NCBI GenBank assembly: GCA_003242195.1 | Contig: QGUQ01000085.1 | Location: 1-7,372, forward strand | Source: Bacillota bacterium | GTDB lineage: Bacteria > Bacillota > Sulfobacillia > Thermaerobacterales > Thermaerobacteraceae | DNA: 7,372 nt | Direction of reading: 5' to 3' | Shown here: positions 5,509-7,372 of the stretch, in pieces | Numbering within the stretch: the stretch's first letter is position 1 | Layout: each line of letters begins with the position of its first letter | Notes under the pieces: model-generated | Databases searched by the model: none | The model's input: the letters and a program-made list of their open reading frames with translations, nothing else | What the model was told of the DNA's origin: nothing | Translations under genes and position numbers: made by a program

Positions 5509-5590
5509 CGCCCGGCATCTGCACGCTCAACGAACTGACGAGCACCCTGCGTGGGGGCGGCCGCCCTTCCCGTTTCTCCGCTCCGACCTC

Positions 5591-5619
5591 TTTACAGCCG
5601 GCATCGCCAAGACAACAAT
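5591..5619 (+). promoter_or_regulatory. Candidate sigma-A-type promoter for lysC
   Basis: TTTACA (5591-5596) differs from the -35 consensus at one base. A 17-base spacer leads to AACAAT (5614-5619), a four-of-six -10 match, in a locally AT-richer patch. Transcription would start near 5626, giving a leader of about 70 bases before TTG 5695. That is too short for a lysine (L-box) riboswitch, and none is recognisable. The -10 is weak, so this is a best candidate only. Confidence 0.4.
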
Positions 5620-5694
5620 AGTGAGCCAAGAACTACGTTTAGGCACCAATCGATGCCGTCAAGAAGCGAATCAACGACGTTGGGGGAATGTACG

Positions 5695-6912
5695 TTGGCA
5701 CTGTGGGTCTGGAAGTTCGGCGGCAGTTCCGTGGCCACGCCTGAGCGCATCCGGCACGTAGCGCGGCGCATCGCGGCGGCAAGGCAGGAAGGACGGAACC
5801 TGGTGGTCGTCGTGTCGGCCATGGGCGACACGACCGACGACCTCATTGCCCTGGCCCGGGAGCTTCATCCCGAGCCACCCACGCGGGAGATGGATGCCCT
5901 GCTGGCCACAGGCGAACAGGCCAGTGCGGCGCTGGTCGCCATGGCCCTCGACGCCCTGGGGCATCCCGCCCAGTCCTTCACGGGCTGGCAGGCCGGTATC
6001 CTGACCGAGGGACCCCACGGCACGGCGCGCATCCGGGCCGTGGCCGTGGAGCGCCTTCGTGAGGTTCTGGACCAGGGCCGGATCCCCGTCGTGGCCGGCT
6101 TCCAGGGCATCACCGAAGGCGGCGACGTCACCACCCTGGGACGCGGGGGATCCGACACCACGGCCGTGGCCCTGGCGGCGGCCCTGGGTGCCGAGCGTTG
6201 CGAGATCTTCAGCGACGTGGAGGGCGTGTTCACCGCCGACCCGCGGGTGGTACCCGACGCCCGGCTGCTGCCCGTGATCTCCTACGACGAGATGATGGAG
6301 CTGGCCCGCCTGGGCGCCCAGGTGCTGCACCACCGCGCGGTCATCTGTGCCCAGCAGCATGGCCTGGTCATCCACGCCCGTTCCACCTTCTCGGACCACC
6401 CGGGCACCCGGGTCGTCCCGTTAGGCACCATCGAGCCCGAGCGGCCCGTCAGCGGCGTGACCTCGGACCGCCACGTGGCGCGGTTGGCCCTGGTTTCGGT
6501 GCCCAACGTGCCCGGCATCGCCCACCGGGTCTTCAGCGCCCTATCCGAGGCCCAGATCAACGTGGACATGATCAGCCAGTCGGTGGCCCGCAACGGTCAT
6601 CAGGACATTGCCTTCACCATTGCCAGCGGCCAGCTGCCCGCGGCGCACCGGGTCCTGGAGCCGCTGGTCCGGGAACTGCCCGCGGAACGCCTGGTGGTGG
6701 ACGATTCGGTGGGCAAGGTGAGCGCCGTCGGCGCGGGCATGGCCACACGGCCCGGCGTGGCCTCCACCATGTTCGGCGCCCTGGCCGCGGCCGGCATCAA
6801 CATCGAGATGATCAGCACGTCGGAGATCAGCATCTCGTGCCTGGTGGCCCGAGATCGGGTGGACGACGCGGTGCGTGCCGTACACGCCGCCTTCCACCTG
6901 GGCGAGGAGTGA
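5695..6912 (+). CDS. lysC: Aspartate kinase (aspartokinase), monofunctional, with two ACT domains
   Basis: Phosphorylates aspartate with ATP, the first step to lysine, diaminopimelate, methionine and threonine; cytosolic. The 405-residue length is normal for the monofunctional enzyme. The kinase domain (1-250) begins KFGGSS (7-12), the conserved aspartokinase signature. The nucleotide-binding TTLGRGGSDTTA (146-157) and SDVEGVFTADPR (173-184) follow. Two ACT domains lie at about 264-330 (VPNVPGIAHRVF) and 341-405 (ATRPGVASTMF, MISTSEISIS at 372-381), the site where lysine and/or threonine bind to inhibit the enzyme; which effector applies cannot be read. TTG 5695 is chosen because GGGGGA (5682-5687) is seven bases upstream and the protein then starts six residues before KFGGSS. 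An in-frame ATG at 5653 would add 14 residues with no good ribosome-binding site. No internal start for a separate beta subunit was obvious. No dap or asd genes adjoin it. Confidence 0.96.
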   Translation: MALWVWKFGGSSVATPERIRHVARRIAAARQEGRNLVVVVSAMGDTTDDLIALARELHPEPPTREMDALLATGEQASAALVAMALDALGHPAQSFTGWQAGILTEGPHGTARIRAVAVERLREVLDQGRIPVVAGFQGITEGGDVTTLGRGGSDTTAVALAAALGAERCEIFSDVEGVFTADPRVVPDARLLPVISYDEMMELARLGAQVLHHRAVICAQQHGLVIHARSTFSDHPGTRVVPLGTIEPERPVSGVTSDRHVARLALVSVPNVPGIAHRVFSALSEAQINVDMISQSVARNGHQDIAFTIASGQLPAAHRVLEPLVRELPAERLVVDDSVGKVSAVGAGMATRPGVASTMFGALAAAGINIEMISTSEISISCLVARDRVDDAVRAVHAAFHLGEE

Positions 6913-6935
6913 GCGGCCCGGGGTGGGGTCTGCCA

Positions 6936-7372
6936 TCAACGCAGGTGCCGGTCGAAGAAGTCCAGCACCCGCTGCCGGTACGCCTCCGGAGCGGTGGCGT
7001 AGCCCTTGACGTGACCCGCGCCGGGCACCAGCCAGAGGTCCGCCTCCACGCCCGCGGCCCGGGCGGCCCCCAGCAACCATCGGCTGTGGTGCGGCCCGAT
7101 CACGTCGTCAGCCGTGCCATGGATGAGAAGCAGCGGCGTGTCCCCGAAGCGTGCCACCGCCTCCACGGGGCGCACCCGGTCCACGTGGAGGCTCACCAGT
7201 GGGGGCAGCAGCACGCGGATGGTCCAGTTGAACGGGAACTCGGGCAGGCCCGTCCAGTGGGCCAGGTTCTCGTCGAGGTAGGTCCTGAGGTCGGAGAAGG
7301 GAGCATCGGCGACGACGGCGTCCACCCGCACGGGACCGCCCGCCGCCAGGATGGACGTGACCGCTCCCATGG
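6936..7372 (-). CDS. Alpha/beta hydrolase, C-terminal part (N-terminus beyond right edge)
   Basis: The minus-strand frame enters from beyond the right edge and covers the last 145 residues. It begins Met-Gly-Ala, and the preceding partial codon (xCC) would give Ser if TCC. This fits the nucleophile elbow GxSMG. The segment VVADAPFSDLRTYL is the strand and helix after the elbow. PLLLIHGTADDVIG carries the acid Asp of the triad, and VPGAGHVKGY the catalytic His. This arrangement resembles the YqkD/serine-aminopeptidase-like branch of alpha/beta hydrolases (esterases, thioesterases, peptidases), usually of unknown substrate. The visible part has no signal or lipid-anchor sequence, but the N-terminus is missing. 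Its stop is 23 bases from the convergent lysC stop, with no hairpin terminator between them, so transcripts may overlap. Confidence 0.85.
   Translation of the reverse strand, partial: MGAVTSILAAGGPVRVDAVVADAPFSDLRTYLDENLAHWTGLPEFPFNWTIRVLLPPLVSLHVDRVRPVEAVARFGDTPLLLIHGTADDVIGPHHSRWLLGAARAAGVEADLWLVPGAGHVKGYATAPEAYRQRVLDFFDRHLR

Noticed and set aside
5626..5694. Lysine riboswitch ahead of lysC
   Set aside because: The leader is too short for an L-box, and none of its conserved junction sequence is recognisable.
5671..6399. Minus-strand frame of 242 codons across lysC
   Set aside because: Shadow of lysC, whose kinase and ACT motifs are unambiguous.

Overview
This is a high-GC bacterial window with strong GGAGG-type ribosome-binding sites and frequent GTG and TTG starts. 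It carries a divergent ThyX-like gene, a DoxX-type membrane protein and a monofunctional aspartate kinase. Together these suggest a high-GC member of the Bacillota (Thermaerobacter/Symbiobacterium-like). That assignment is inferred from style and gene content, not from a marker gene.

Layout. Minus strand 1-1089 holds the 5' part of a ThyX-like gene that runs off the left edge. Plus strand 1360-1899 is a MutT-type Nudix hydrolase, divergent from thyX across a spacer with a long-arm inverted repeat. From about 1900 to 4790 the texture changes: small genes, loose spacing, several intergenic stretches over 300 bases and visibly lower GC. Here lie a DCC-family thiol-disulfide oxidoreductase (2248-2655, plus), an unrecognised four-helix membrane protein (2884-3234, minus), an SdpI/YhfL-like membrane protein (3382-3729, minus) and a second unrecognised small membrane protein (4076-4417, plus). 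This looks like an accessory, partly eroded segment. A T-box-like motif sits directly in front of the 4076 gene, and a possible RDD-domain remnant lies at 4507-4632. Minus strand 4793-5389 is a DoxX-like membrane protein, divergent from aspartate kinase lysC (5695-6912, plus). The right edge holds the C-terminal part of an alpha/beta hydrolase (6936-7372, minus), convergent with lysC.

The genes do not form one pathway. thyX and the Nudix gene both concern nucleotide supply or quality. lysC is the entry step to the aspartate amino-acid family and diaminopimelate. DCC and DoxX are often redox-related. The central membrane proteins have no assigned substrate. No mobile element, CRISPR array, tRNA or rRNA is recognisable. 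The most useful leads are the degenerate active-site motif in the first ThyX domain, the SdpI/DCC/orphan membrane cluster, the T-box-like element and several operator-like repeats.
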